Positions 51,991 to 60,990 of a stretch of 64,000 bases of DNA are shown in pieces. The position numbers and the translations under genes were made by a program. Position 1 is the stretch's first letter; each line of letters opens with the position of its first letter. The stretch comes from Flavobacterium sp. IB48 (lineage in GTDB: Bacteria > Bacteroidota > Bacteroidia > Flavobacteriales > Flavobacteriaceae): NCBI RefSeq assembly GCF_016405855.1, contig NZ_JAEFCA010000002.1:124001-188000 (forward strand). Reading direction: 5' to 3'. The notes beneath the pieces were generated by a model. It did not search any database, had not been told where the DNA came from, and saw only the letters and a program-made list of their open reading frames with translations.

Positions 51991-52848
51991 TTATAGTACC
52001 ATTTTCTCAATTGGGCAAACCAGAATTCCTTCTGCTCCAACTTCTTTTAATTGGTCGATTACGTCCCAGAAAGTATCTTTGTCAATTACCGAGTGAACAC
52101 TGCTCCAGCCTTCCTGTGCTAATGGCAAAACGGTTAAACTTCTTAAAACTGGAAGAATTTTTCCAACTGCATCAATTTTATCATTTGGAACGTTCATTAA
52201 GATATATTTTGAATTTCTAGCTCTTAAAACGGCTTGAATCCTGAATTTTAAAGTGTCAATGTGTTTTTGAATTTCTGGAGAAACTTTTGGAGAAACAGCT
52301 AGAACTGCCTCACTTTTCAAAATAACTTCAACTTCTTTTAAATTGTTTTTGAATAAAGTGCTTCCGCTTGAAACAATGTCTACAATAGCGTCAGCAAGAC
52401 CAATGTTTGGCGCAATTTCTACAGAACCCGAAATCTGGTGAATATCAACACTTAAACCAAATTTACTGAAATATTCGTTAACTGTATTTGGATAAGAAGT
52501 AGCAATACGAAGTCCAGCTAAATCCTGAACCGAATTGTATTCGAAAGTTTTAGGAACTGCTACTGAAACTTTACATTTTGAGAAACCAAGTTTTTGAACT
52601 ACTTCAATTCCTTTTCCTTTTTCTACCAAAAGATTGTCGCCAACGATTGCTAAATCTACTACTCCGTCAATCAAGTATTGAGGAATATCTGAATTTCTAA
52701 GGTATAAAACTTCAAGAGGAAAATTTGAAGCTTCAGCTTTTAATTGGTCGATTCCGTTATTGATTGAAATACCGCAATCTTTAAGAATTTGGATACTGTC
52801 TTCGTTTAAACGACCTGATTTTTGAATTGCAATTTTTAAAGTACTCAT
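51991..52848 (-). CDS. hisG: ATP phosphoribosyltransferase, long form
   Basis: 285 residues, the long HisG with a C-terminal histidine-binding domain (about 215-285, VLPVLRSLTVLPLAQEGWSSVHSVI), so no HisZ partner is needed. The catalytic domain has SGRLNEDSIQILKDCGI and the PRPP loop DIVSSGSTLFKNN (about 158-170). It starts histidine synthesis and should be feedback-inhibited by histidine. First structural gene after the his leader. Confidence 0.95.
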   Translation of the reverse strand: MSTLKIAIQKSGRLNEDSIQILKDCGISINNGIDQLKAEASNFPLEVLYLRNSDIPQYLIDGVVDLAIVGDNLLVEKGKGIEVVQKLGFSKCKVSVAVPKTFEYNSVQDLAGLRIATSYPNTVNEYFSKFGLSVDIHQISGSVEIAPNIGLADAIVDIVSSGSTLFKNNLKEVEVILKSEAVLAVSPKVSPEIQKHIDTLKFRIQAVLRARNSKYILMNVPNDKIDAVGKILPVLRSLTVLPLAQEGWSSVHSVIDKDTFWDVIDQLKEVGAEGILVCPIEKMVL

Positions 52849-52896
52849 TTTTTTAGTTGTTGTTTGATTAATAGTTTGAGTACAAAGAATTGGTAT

Positions 52897-52930
52897 AAAA
52901 AAACCCGTTTGATGTACTCAAACGGGTTTT
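52897..52930 (-). terminator. Attenuator terminator of the his operon
   Basis: Twelve-base arms AAACCCGTTTGA (52901-52912) / TCAAACGGGTTT (52918-52929), loop TGTAC, with a T run on the minus strand past 52903. It lies 28 bases after the leader peptide's stop and about 50 bases before hisG. Confidence 0.88.
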
Positions 52931-52957
52931 AAAATATGATGATTTACACACATACCA

Positions 52958-53017
52958 TTAACACATCGCTTGAGAGCAATAATGAAAATGATGATGATGT
53001 AATTGATTTGAAATCAT
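52958..53017 (-). CDS. hisL: his operon leader peptide (19 residues)
   Basis: A 19-codon frame from the ATG at 53017 to TAA 52958-52960. Residues 7-10 are His-His-His-His, residue 11 is Phe and residue 12 is again His. Followed by a strong terminator (52897-52930) and hisG. The arrangement is that of the enterobacterial his attenuator: uncharged tRNA-His would stall the ribosome in the His run and free the downstream genes. Seen directly: frame, His run, terminator, order. The mechanism is inferred. Confidence 0.88.
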   Translation of the reverse strand: MISNQLHHHHFHYCSQAMC

Positions 53018-53052
53018 TGTTTGGTTTGTTTTATAATTCTTTGATTCGGTTG

Positions 53053-53084
53053 CAAATATACTAGATAAAATAATTAAAAAACAA
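53053..53084 (-). promoter_or_regulatory. his operon promoter
   Basis: On the minus strand TATATTTG (53060-53053) matches the -7 consensus and TTG (53084-53082) lies 21 bp upstream. Predicted start near 53046, 29 bases before the leader ATG. Confidence 0.65.
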
Positions 53085-53157
53085 TTTTTAATTTAACTTA
53101 ACGATAGTTTATTGTTAAAAATCGTTTTAGGCCACATTTTTTGCAATGATTTTAAAA

Positions 53158-54570
53158 TTACTTTAACGAATTATCATATTCTTCAAAAACCAATAAAACA
53201 CTAGTTCCTTTTCCTATTTCACTTTCAATTTTAAACTTAACCTGAAGTAAATCTGTCATTCTTTTTACAATAAATAATCCAAGTCCTGTTCCTTTAATTT
53301 CTGAGTGATTGAGAGAATCTGATCTAAAAAACGGATTTAAGATAGATTCCAAATCCTTCTTAGCAATGCCGATTCCTTGATCTACAATAGTACAAATAAC
53401 TTTATCATTTTGTCTAGACAATGAAATTCGAACTTCGCTATTACGTTTTGAATATTTAACAGCATTAGAAATGATATTTCGAAGAATCGTGACGGTTAAA
53501 TAATTATCAGAATAAATATAAAACTCTTCTGAAGCATCTAAAACTACATTTATTTGTTGTGATTTAATCTTATCTGCATTCAATGTCAAAACATCTAAAA
53601 CTACTGCATTTAGATAAATATTTTCTTTGTTTATATTTTGTTTTTGATTCTCAAAACGAGCCATCAAAAGAAGCTGATCTACAAGAGAATTTAAGTGATC
53701 TACTTCATTAATACAATAATTAATTTTTTCTTCGTATTCCTTACTATCCCTAGGTTTACGTATAAGCACTTCAAGTGTTCCTTTAATTACAGTAAGAGGT
53801 GTTCTTAACTCGTGTGAAGCGTCAGATGTGAACTGTTTTTCACGTTCTATGGCGTCTTCAATTCGATTCAATAAATTATTAATTGTTTTTGAAAGCGTAA
53901 ACAATTCGTCTCTTGTTTTTGGCAACGGAATCCTTGCTTTTAGGTTGTCTTTTGTAATAATTTTAGAAGTCTGAATAATATTATTTATTGGCCTAATACT
54001 TCGTCCTGCAAAGAATCTTGCCAAAAAAAACAAAATCAAAAGAATAATTGGAAATGCAATCATTAATGTATCTAACAGGTTTTGCAAGACTTTTGACGAA
54101 TCTGAAAGCGACATTGCAATAATCAAATATCCAATTTTTTTAGTTCCAATATGCAGTGGAACTTGAATTTGACGAATTTTATTACCTAGCAGTTTGGTAT
54201 CATAAAGCTCAAAATGATCTTTATTTTTATGAAAAATAAGCTTCTCATTTTTAAGATTGGGAGACTTTTCAATTATGTTTTTATTCAAATCTAAAAATTG
54301 GACAAAAACAGGATTTACATCAACAGAATTATGTTCTCTTTCTTCCCATTCTTCGCTATCCATAAAAACAACAACACCATTCTCAATTCTTAATTCTTTT
54401 AAATGATCTTGAACTTCTATGTTTAAGTTTTCATCAATATGATTGTAAACCGTCAGTTTTACAATGAAATAAATTGCAGAAAAAACCACTAAAACAAGAA
54501 GCCCTGTTCCTACAATATAGTTTAATGCAATTCTATTTTTAAAGGAGAGTGATGTCATTTTGCTAATCAT
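53158..54570 (-). CDS. Sensor histidine kinase
   Basis: The ATG at 54570 is chosen since it overlaps the response-regulator stop in ATGATTAG; a GTG at 54591 and an ATG at 54558 are alternatives. 470 residues: TM1 (about 17-38), extracytoplasmic domain (about 40-155), TM2 (about 168-190), HAMP, HisKA with phospho-accepting His253 in SDASHELRTPLTV, and HATPase with N-box IISNAVKYS, G1 VDQGIGIA and G2 GTGLGLFIVKRM. It should phosphorylate the overlapping OmpR-type regulator. The periplasmic sensor domain has no recognised ligand motif. Confidence 0.92.
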   Translation of the reverse strand: MISKMTSLSFKNRIALNYIVGTGLLVLVVFSAIYFIVKLTVYNHIDENLNIEVQDHLKELRIENGVVVFMDSEEWEEREHNSVDVNPVFVQFLDLNKNIIEKSPNLKNEKLIFHKNKDHFELYDTKLLGNKIRQIQVPLHIGTKKIGYLIIAMSLSDSSKVLQNLLDTLMIAFPIILLILFFLARFFAGRSIRPINNIIQTSKIITKDNLKARIPLPKTRDELFTLSKTINNLLNRIEDAIEREKQFTSDASHELRTPLTVIKGTLEVLIRKPRDSKEYEEKINYCINEVDHLNSLVDQLLLMARFENQKQNINKENIYLNAVVLDVLTLNADKIKSQQINVVLDASEEFYIYSDNYLTVTILRNIISNAVKYSKRNSEVRISLSRQNDKVICTIVDQGIGIAKKDLESILNPFFRSDSLNHSEIKGTGLGLFIVKRMTDLLQVKFKIESEIGKGTSVLLVFEEYDNSLK

Positions 54571-55225
54571 TGGCAATATACCCAATACCACGAATGGTTT
54601 TTATATAATCTTCTTCAATTTTAAGATTTAGTTTTTTTCGAATTGCATTCATAAAAACATCAATAACACCAGTATCGTACTCAAAATTAATTTCCCATAC
54701 ATCTCTCAAAATTTGATTTCTTGTGCAGACTTTTCCTTTGTTTTGAATTAAATATGCCAACAATTCAAACTCTCGTTGTGTAAGCGAAATTTCTTCTTCT
54801 CCTTTTAAAACAATATGTCTGGATAAGTCCATTGTAATGTTTCCTAGAGTCAAAGTTTCAATTTGCTTTTTATTTCTAAAATGAACTTTAATTCGTTCAA
54901 CCAATTCCTCAAAACTGAAAGGTTTTTTGATATAATCGTTTGCGCCCGCTTTCAATCCTTCAATCGTCTCTTGCACAGTATCTTTTGCTGTTAAAAAAAT
55001 AATTGGCGTAGTTTGATCCTTAATTCTAATGGCTTTACACAGATCAAGTCCGTTGATTTTTGGCAACATCCAATCCAAAAGAATCAAATCAAATTTTTGT
55101 TCTTGAACTAGTTCAAAACCTTTTGAACCATCGGCAGCAGTAGTAATTTGATAACCTTCCTCGAGCAAGCCTTGTTTTAGAAATTGAACAATTCCTACTT
55201 CGTCTTCAACTATTAAAATATGCAT
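54563..55225 (-). CDS. OmpR/PhoB-family response regulator
   Basis: 220 residues: receiver domain with phospho-acceptor Asp51 in LILLDWMLPKING, Thr in FLTAKD and Lys in YIKKPFS, then a winged-helix OmpR/PhoB DNA-binding domain (about 127-220, TQREFELLAYLIQNKGKVCTRNQILRDVW). Eight-base overlap with its kinase gene. Divergent from the LTA-synthase-like gene; an 11-bp-phased repeat array typical of this regulator class lies between (55331-55396). Confidence 0.92.
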   Translation of the reverse strand: MHILIVEDEVGIVQFLKQGLLEEGYQITTAADGSKGFELVQEQKFDLILLDWMLPKINGLDLCKAIRIKDQTTPIIFLTAKDTVQETIEGLKAGANDYIKKPFSFEELVERIKVHFRNKKQIETLTLGNITMDLSRHIVLKGEEEISLTQREFELLAYLIQNKGKVCTRNQILRDVWEINFEYDTGVIDVFMNAIRKKLNLKIEEDYIKTIRGIGYIAND

Positions 55226-55265
55226 TTATCGTATCTGATTAAAATTTGAATTTCTTTTTGCAATC

Positions 55266-55273
55266 CAAAGATA
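55266..55273 (-). promoter_or_regulatory. -7 element of the two-component operon
   Basis: TATCTTTG on the minus strand matches TAnnTTTG; start predicted near 55260, about 35 bases before the regulator's ATG. No -33 box. Confidence 0.4.
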
Positions 55274-55330
55274 AATAATTTAGCTCTCAGAAATGACCTA
55301 CACTATCAATTAATAAAGAAAACCAGAATC

Positions 55331-55396
55331 TTAAGTAAATATTAAGCTAATGTTAAGTAAGGTAAAAGTCGAACTTAATCTGACGTTAATGATTCG
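55331..55396 (+). promoter_or_regulatory. 11-bp-phased TTAA(G/T) direct-repeat array, candidate response-regulator binding site
   Basis: TTAAG begins at 55331, 55342 and 55353, and TTAAT at 55375 and 55386: five hits in one 11-bp register, the slot at 55364 being degenerate (AAAAG). One turn-spaced direct repeats are what OmpR/PhoB dimers bind. The array ends five bases before the -7 box TAATTTTG (55401-55408) of the LTA-synthase-like gene. Confidence 0.6.
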
Positions 55397-55400
55397 TAAG

Positions 55401-55408
55401 TAATTTTG
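55401..55408 (+). promoter_or_regulatory. -7 element of the LTA-synthase-like gene
   Basis: TAATTTTG matches TAnnTTTG, 15 bases before the ATG at 55423. The -33 region is occupied by TTAAT repeats, suggesting activator dependence. Confidence 0.5.
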
Positions 55409-55422
55409 TAAAAAAATAACTG

Positions 55423-57561
55423 ATGAATTTTTTCAAAAAACTTTCGCCGTTTTACAATCTGGCACTGCTTTATTTTGTTGTAAGTTTCACACTTAGAATT
55501 GTTTTACTTTTTCACCCAATTACTCAAAGCTCTTTCTCATTTATCGAGAGCTTAAAGATATTTTCGCTGGGTTTAGTTTCAGATTTTTTTGTTTTCTCGA
55601 TAGCATTAGCCTTCTTATGGCTTTATCTTATTTTTATTTCAAATTCAAAATACAATAAACCTTACGGATATATTATACTGGCAGGTTTTTTGGCTCTTTT
55701 AATTTATATAGCGTCAGGAAAAAGCATTTTTGACGAGTATGGAGGTGCTTTGCCAAAAATCGTTTTGATTTTTGTTTCGCTAAAAACACTTTTGTTTGCG
55801 CTTTTTCTTTTCTTGCCAAAGCACAGAAATAAAATCAGATACTGGCTTTTTGCATTTGTGATCTTTCTTTATGTTTTACTAATTCTTCAGAATGCAATTA
55901 GCGAATTTTTCTTCTGGAATGAATTTGGCGTAAAATACAATTTTATAGCTGTCAATTATCTGATTTACACAAATGAAGTTATTGGAAACATCATGCAGTC
56001 TTATCCTGTAATTCCAATATTCTCTACTTTGTTTGCCATTACAGGAATTATAACCTATTTTATTATCAAGAATTCTAGAAATTATATTGATGAAATTCCA
56101 AGTTTTAGCGAAAAAATAAAAATCACAGCACTTTATGCAGTGTTATTTATTACTGCTTTAGTAGCCGTTCCTGGATTAGCCAAAACAGAAAATTCTAAAA
56201 ATGTTTTTGTAAACGAATTACAATCTAACGGAATCTACAAGTTTTATTTAGCCTTCCAAAATAACAAATTGGACTATTACAAATTCTATAAAACGATTCC
56301 TAATGAGAAAGCATTTGCCATTTTAAAACAAGAATTGCCTGCTATTTCTGGAAAAAATACACTTAGAGAAATAAAAGAAGATTTGTTAGAACAACGAAAA
56401 AATGTGGTTTTAATTACGGTTGAAAGTTTAAGTGCCGATTTCATGAAAATGTACGGAAACGAGCAAAATATTACTCCATTTTTAGATAGTCTTGCTCAAA
56501 AAAGTTTACTTTTTACAAATGTTTATGCTGCAGGAAACAGAACTGTACGTGGTCTTGAAGCTGTAACCTTGTGCCTTCCTCCTACAGCTGGCGAAAGTGT
56601 TGTAAAAAGAGAAGACAATAAAAATAAGTTCTCAACTGGATCTATTTTTCTTCAAAAAGGCTACAATGTAAAGTTTATGTATGGTGGAGATGCTTTTTTT
56701 GACAACATGCAGGACTTTTACTCAGGAAACGGATATCAAATTGTTGACAAATCAAGCTTCGCTAAAAATGAAGTCACTTTTTCTAACGTATGGGGAGTTT
56801 GCGATGAAGATATGTACAATAAAGCTATTAAAATCATGAATGCTGAAGCAAAGGAAAACAAACCTTTCTTTAACCATATCATGACAGTTAGCAATCACAG
56901 GCCGTTTACTTATCCAGACAATAAAATTGATATTCCTGGAAATATTAAATCTCGTGATGGTGGCGTAAAATATACTGATTATGCACTTCGTCAATTTTTT
57001 AAGCAAGCTGAAAAACAACCTTGGTATAAAAATACTGTTTTTGTAATTGTAGCCGATCATTGTGCTTCAAGTGCAGGAAAAACAGAACTTCCATTAGACA
57101 AATATAGAATTCCAGCATTAATTTACACACCAGGTGCAAAACCTGAAAAGTTCAATAAATTAATGTCACAAATCGATGTTATGCCAACATTATTTGGACT
57201 TCTAAATTTTGATTATCATAGTAAATTTTTTGGTTGTGATGTTCTTAAAACAGACTATCAACCTCGAGCTTTTATAGCTACTTATCAGGATTTAGGTTTA
57301 ATAAAAGATAATGTTTTAACTATACTTTCTCCTAAACAACAGATACAACAGTTTCAGTTAAAACTTAACGAGAAAACTGGAATTTCTCCTGAATTTCAAA
57401 TTTATTACGATGAAATTCCATTAAAATCAAAGAATCAAAGTTTAATCGAGCAAACTATTTCTTATTACCAAGCTGCTTCCTATGTCTTGAAAGAAAAAGA
57501 ATATCAGTTTAAAGAAATTGCAAATAAGAATAAAAAATTATACGCAAACGTTCGTGACTAA
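55423..57561 (+). CDS. LTA-synthase-like membrane sulfatase / phosphotransferase
   Basis: 712 residues: five hydrophobic segments in the first 250 (about 12-30, 45-70, 82-96, 112-132, 140-160, plus 196-214 as a further candidate) and a periplasmic alkaline-phosphatase-superfamily domain. The metal/nucleophile set is visible: Glu334 in ITVESLS, nucleophile Thr374 in GNRTVRGLE and the Asp545-His546 pair in VADHCASS. Relatives move phosphoglycerol or phosphoethanolamine onto envelope glycolipids. A Gram-negative bacterium lacks lipoteichoic acid, so lipid A or another lipid headgroup is the likely acceptor (inference). The divergent two-component system probably regulates it. Confidence 0.85.
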   Translation: MNFFKKLSPFYNLALLYFVVSFTLRIVLLFHPITQSSFSFIESLKIFSLGLVSDFFVFSIALAFLWLYLIFISNSKYNKPYGYIILAGFLALLIYIASGKSIFDEYGGALPKIVLIFVSLKTLLFALFLFLPKHRNKIRYWLFAFVIFLYVLLILQNAISEFFFWNEFGVKYNFIAVNYLIYTNEVIGNIMQSYPVIPIFSTLFAITGIITYFIIKNSRNYIDEIPSFSEKIKITALYAVLFITALVAVPGLAKTENSKNVFVNELQSNGIYKFYLAFQNNKLDYYKFYKTIPNEKAFAILKQELPAISGKNTLREIKEDLLEQRKNVVLITVESLSADFMKMYGNEQNITPFLDSLAQKSLLFTNVYAAGNRTVRGLEAVTLCLPPTAGESVVKREDNKNKFSTGSIFLQKGYNVKFMYGGDAFFDNMQDFYSGNGYQIVDKSSFAKNEVTFSNVWGVCDEDMYNKAIKIMNAEAKENKPFFNHIMTVSNHRPFTYPDNKIDIPGNIKSRDGGVKYTDYALRQFFKQAEKQPWYKNTVFVIVADHCASSAGKTELPLDKYRIPALIYTPGAKPEKFNKLMSQIDVMPTLFGLLNFDYHSKFFGCDVLKTDYQPRAFIATYQDLGLIKDNVLTILSPKQQIQQFQLKLNEKTGISPEFQIYYDEIPLKSKNQSLIEQTISYYQAASYVLKEKEYQFKEIANKNKKLYANVRD

Positions 57562-57565
57562 TACA

Positions 57566-57599
57566 AAAAGAAACCCGGCATCTGCCGGGTTTTCTTTTT
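57566..57599 (+). terminator. Intrinsic terminator
   Basis: AAACCCGGCA / TGCCGGGTTT stem (57571-57592), extendable through flanking AAAAAG/CTTTTT, five bases after the stop at 57561. Confidence 0.88.
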
Positions 57600-57724
57600 A
57601 TAAATCTTTTTATTTGCAGCTGTTTTTTAATCGCAGAGAATGCTAAGATTTTTTAGAAGCTATCTTTTCCTTGTGTGATTAGTGAAACCAAAGCTGTTTT
57701 TTTCGATATTTATATTATAAAAAC

Positions 57725-57757
57725 AAACCCGACAGGTTTTTTAAACTTGTCGGGTTT
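57725..57757. terminator. Hairpin CCCGACAGGTTT, second copy
   Basis: AAACCCGACAGGTTT (57725-57739) / AAACTTGTCGGGTTT (57743-57757). Same element as 40653-40682; here downstream of the minus-strand gene at 57821. Confidence 0.6.
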
Positions 57758-57820
57758 AGTTTTATTTTAAGGATTTCATAGAAACTAGAAAACTTAAACT
57801 ATGAAATTTGAAATCAACAT

Positions 57821-58819
57821 TTAATCATTTTGATTTTTCATTCCAAACAAATCACCTTTTTGAAACAATTTCAAATCATCTTGTAAAGCTTGATAATTTC
57901 TTTGTGTAACCGCTGGAGCATCTAAATCGCTCAAATCTGGTTTTCCAGCATTTATCCATGCAGTATACCAAAAACTTGCAGTTGCAGCAATAGCTTTTTT
58001 CATTTGGCTTTCAACCATTCCGTTTAATTGTTCGTGAAGCTTTTTAGCATAATCCTCAGAAAAAACAGCAGTATTGTATCTCGTTTTCATTACATTTCCT
58101 TCTGCATCCAATTTAAATACTTTGTCTTGAGGAGTTGCAGTTCTCAATTTTTTATCGATATCCAATAAAGGTTGCGCCAAGCTATGAGTATCGTTAATCA
58201 AGTCCCAAATTGCTTTGTGAACGTCTGGATAATACTGTGCTTCAGGAACATTTAATTTATAATTTTTAACAAACAACTCTGGTAATCTACTTTCCCAAAG
58301 TGAGTGAATTCCTTTTTGATCTGTTAATTGTCCGTCGTGATTTGCAGAAGTATGCAATGGCATGTGTGCATCACCAACATAATGTCCTAAATCTGCAGCA
58401 AGGAATAAGATTTCAGCTTTATTTTTATCTTTAAAAGCTTTTGTCAATTTTGCCATCATATCTTCCATGTACCATGGTAAGATTCCGTTATCCGATAAGA
58501 ATTTAGCATCGTATTTTTGTTTTGCTTCTTCTAATGTTTTCGGATAAGTGTCTGCAGGGCCAAAGTTCTCCATGTCAAAATAATGTCTTGGTCCTTCTTC
58601 TTTATAGTTTAAAGCATACTTACGGATATCTGGAACCGAAGCTTCTTGGGTAATAAAATCAATGTGATTGTAGAAAAATATCTGCAATTGTTTTGGTAAA
58701 GCCATTACAGCAGCTTTGTTAATACGTTCATGGCCTACAGTTCCCCATGATAACATAATAAAGCCAATAACTAATACACCGAAAGCGATTAATTTTGGTC
58801 TCATTTGGATTTTTTTCAT
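57821..58819 (-). CDS. Exported zinc-dependent phospholipase C / S1-P1 nuclease superfamily protein
   Basis: The ATG at 58819 gives 332 residues; a TTG at 58843 is in frame but less likely. Signal peptide 1-24, so the mature chain would start at Trp25 in WGTVGHERIN, matching the N-terminal Trp zinc ligand of this superfamily. Further ligands are in SVPDIRKY, the GPRHYFDME stretch, and LGHYVGDAHMPLHTSANHDGQ, then HSLWESRLPE. The trinuclear zinc site seems complete. Whether it cuts phospholipids or nucleic acids cannot be told; Bacteroidota members are annotated both ways. Confidence 0.8.
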   Translation of the reverse strand: MKKIQMRPKLIAFGVLVIGFIMLSWGTVGHERINKAAVMALPKQLQIFFYNHIDFITQEASVPDIRKYALNYKEEGPRHYFDMENFGPADTYPKTLEEAKQKYDAKFLSDNGILPWYMEDMMAKLTKAFKDKNKAEILFLAADLGHYVGDAHMPLHTSANHDGQLTDQKGIHSLWESRLPELFVKNYKLNVPEAQYYPDVHKAIWDLINDTHSLAQPLLDIDKKLRTATPQDKVFKLDAEGNVMKTRYNTAVFSEDYAKKLHEQLNGMVESQMKKAIAATASFWYTAWINAGKPDLSDLDAPAVTQRNYQALQDDLKLFQKGDLFGMKNQND

Positions 58820-58962
58820 TTGTTTTTTTATTAGAGGGAGCAAATTTAGTTTTAATTAAAGAATACGCAAAAAATACTATCAATAAGATTCTGTAATTTT
58901 AACTTTTTGAGATTTTACCTCGTAAAAACAGCATAAGTTCATATTAACAATAATTTTCTTTA

Positions 58963-58970
58963 TACATTTG
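58963..58970 (+). promoter_or_regulatory. -7 element of the exported hypothetical gene
   Basis: TACATTTG matches TAnnTTTG, 24 bases before the ATG at 58994. No clear -33 box. Confidence 0.4.
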
Positions 58971-58993
58971 CTTTACCATCAAAATTCAATTTT

Positions 58994-59944
58994 ATGCGCC
59001 AAATTACTTTAAATTTATTTCTATTAATTTCTGCCTTTTGCTTTGCACAAGAAACTGATTTGAAATTAAAAAACGTCAGTGACACCATATTAAATCAAAA
59101 AAGAGTCCTTAAGGTATCTGATCCTTTGAATGGTGAAAAAACAATGCAAAAATTGTTTCCAGGTAATTTATATCACCTTTCCGATAAAAATACTTTCATA
59201 AGCTGGAAATGTAAATCCTGCAAACCTTCGTCTTTTGTTGATGTAAATGGCGTAGAAGGAGATCAAATGTTTCCTTATAGCGAAGGTGTAGCCACAAGAC
59301 TTTTGGCTAATATTGATTATAGCGATTCTAAAGGAAATCAGTTTAAAATTTTAGTTTTCAATCATTCTGTTCATGATGAAGACGGCTTGCAAACAGGACG
59401 TTTTTCTGGCGGATTATTAGGCGTGGCAAAATTCGAAAAGAACAGTAATGTTTGGGAAATGAAATCTTTTCAACCTGCAGTTGCTGCTTTTGGATCTTTT
59501 GCACAATGTCCAACTCCTAAACTAGTTGAAATTGGAGAAGATCAATTTGCTTTATCACTTGTTCATGCCAATGGTGGCGCAGGTGCTCCATATAACGGTT
59601 ATTTATACCTAATCGCCGGATTTGATGGAAAATATCAGCCTCTAATGGAAATTGATTATTACTCTCTTTTCAATAGCATTAGCTCAGAATGGTCAAGCAC
59701 TTATACTGTCGTTACAGATAATAATAAAAAATTCTTCAGAGATTTTAAAATCGTAACAAAAGGTTCATACAAAAAAGCAAAAGGTACAGAAGATGATTTC
59801 GAAATTGATTTACCGGCTGAACTTGCAGAAATGGCAAAAACCAAAAAGCAATTTAATTTTGTAATTGAAAGACATTACTCATTCAAAGGGAAATTTTACA
59901 AAATGATTGACAAACCAATTGTAAAATTCTCCAATGTAAAATAA
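58994..59944 (+). CDS. Exported protein of unknown function
   Basis: 316 residues with signal peptide MRQITLNLFLLISAFCFAQ. The mature chain is beta-rich, with a CKSCKP motif (about 75-80) and a later SLVHANGGAGAPYNGYLYLIAGF segment. No family is recognised. It converges on yeiH, with only five bases between the stops, so no room for a separate terminator is left. Predicted periplasmic or outer-surface; the CxxC pair could bind metal or form a disulphide. Confidence 0.55.
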   Translation: MRQITLNLFLLISAFCFAQETDLKLKNVSDTILNQKRVLKVSDPLNGEKTMQKLFPGNLYHLSDKNTFISWKCKSCKPSSFVDVNGVEGDQMFPYSEGVATRLLANIDYSDSKGNQFKILVFNHSVHDEDGLQTGRFSGGLLGVAKFEKNSNVWEMKSFQPAVAAFGSFAQCPTPKLVEIGEDQFALSLVHANGGAGAPYNGYLYLIAGFDGKYQPLMEIDYYSLFNSISSEWSSTYTVVTDNNKKFFRDFKIVTKGSYKKAKGTEDDFEIDLPAELAEMAKTKKQFNFVIERHYSFKGKFYKMIDKPIVKFSNVK

Positions 59945-59949
59945 TGACA

Positions 59950-60915
59950 TTATCCTAAATAAAGTATTGATAATAAAGCTAAAACAGCTATAAAAATCCA
60001 TAGAAAAACACCTTGAAGCAAAGGCTTTACTCCTACTGCTTTTAAAGTGGCAAAGTTTAGCGTTGCACCAATTAGAAACAAAGTTATAGTTAAACCAATT
60101 TTAGCAATACCAACAAGATGTGCTGTAAAAATGGTTGTTGACGGAATATAGGTATTCACTAACATTGCAACAACAAACAAACCAATGAAATAAGGAATTT
60201 TAATTTTTGAGTTCTTGCTTTTAAACAAGAAAGCAGTCAAAATTGAAATTGGAATAATCCATAAAGCTCTGGCTAATTTTACTGTTGTTGCAACCTGAAG
60301 CGCTTCTGCACCATATTTATTTGCCGCACCCACAACAGAACTGGTGTCGTGAATGGCAATTGCACACCAAAGCCCAAAGTCTTTTTGAGACAAATCTAAT
60401 TGATGTCCGATAAAAGGAAAGACAAACAGAGCGATTGAGTTTAGTATAAAAATAACTCCTAAAGCTATTGAGGTCTGATTTTCGTTCGATTTGATTACAG
60501 GGGAAATAGCGGCAATCGCGCTTCCTCCACAAATTGCTGTTCCGCAAGAAATTAAATGAGAAGTCTTTTTCTCTGTCCTAAGCCATTTCCCTAATAGAAA
60601 TCCGAAAATCAAAGTGCTGAATATTGAAAAGACAGTTAAAACAAATCCTTCTTTTCCCGCTGAAACTGCGCTATTTGCGTTCATTCCGAATCCTAAACCT
60701 ACTACAGAGAATTGCAATAAAAATGTAATTGCTTTGTGATTGAATTCTACAAACGGATTTCCAAAAAGGTTCACAATTAAAACACCCAATAAAAGTGCTA
60801 CTGGAGGAGAAATAATCGAAAATAAACATACAAGAATTACAACAAGAAAAAGTACTTGTTGAAGTGATTGATTAATTTCAAATAATTGTGCTGATGTTTG
60901 TTGTTTTGTTTTCAA
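59950..60915 (-). CDS. YeiH-family (UPF0324) putative membrane exporter, TTG start
   Basis: 321 residues with about ten hydrophobic segments. Family motifs ISPPVALLLGVLIVNLFGNPF, the CGTAICGGSAIAAISPVIKS loop and WCAIAIHDTSSVVGAANKYG are present. YeiH proteins are predicted sulfate or sulfonate exporters, without firm proof. No ATG exists near the N-terminus; the frame starts at TTG 60915 (MKTKQQTS when initiated), and the next in-frame stop upstream is 19-21 bases away, so TTG is the best start. Located 75 bases below a LysR gene, a known pairing, with a T-N11-A palindrome at 60992-61008. Confidence 0.8.
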   Translation of the reverse strand: MKTKQQTSAQLFEINQSLQQVLFLVVILVCLFSIISPPVALLLGVLIVNLFGNPFVEFNHKAITFLLQFSVVGLGFGMNANSAVSAGKEGFVLTVFSIFSTLIFGFLLGKWLRTEKKTSHLISCGTAICGGSAIAAISPVIKSNENQTSIALGVIFILNSIALFVFPFIGHQLDLSQKDFGLWCAIAIHDTSSVVGAANKYGAEALQVATTVKLARALWIIPISILTAFLFKSKNSKIKIPYFIGLFVVAMLVNTYIPSTTIFTAHLVGIAKIGLTITLFLIGATLNFATLKAVGVKPLLQGVFLWIFIAVLALLSILYLG

Positions 60916-60990
60916 AATAAAAGTAATTGATATTTACTCTGCAAAGTTCTATCGTTTATCTTAAAAACGCTAATCGTAAATTGCAATTGG

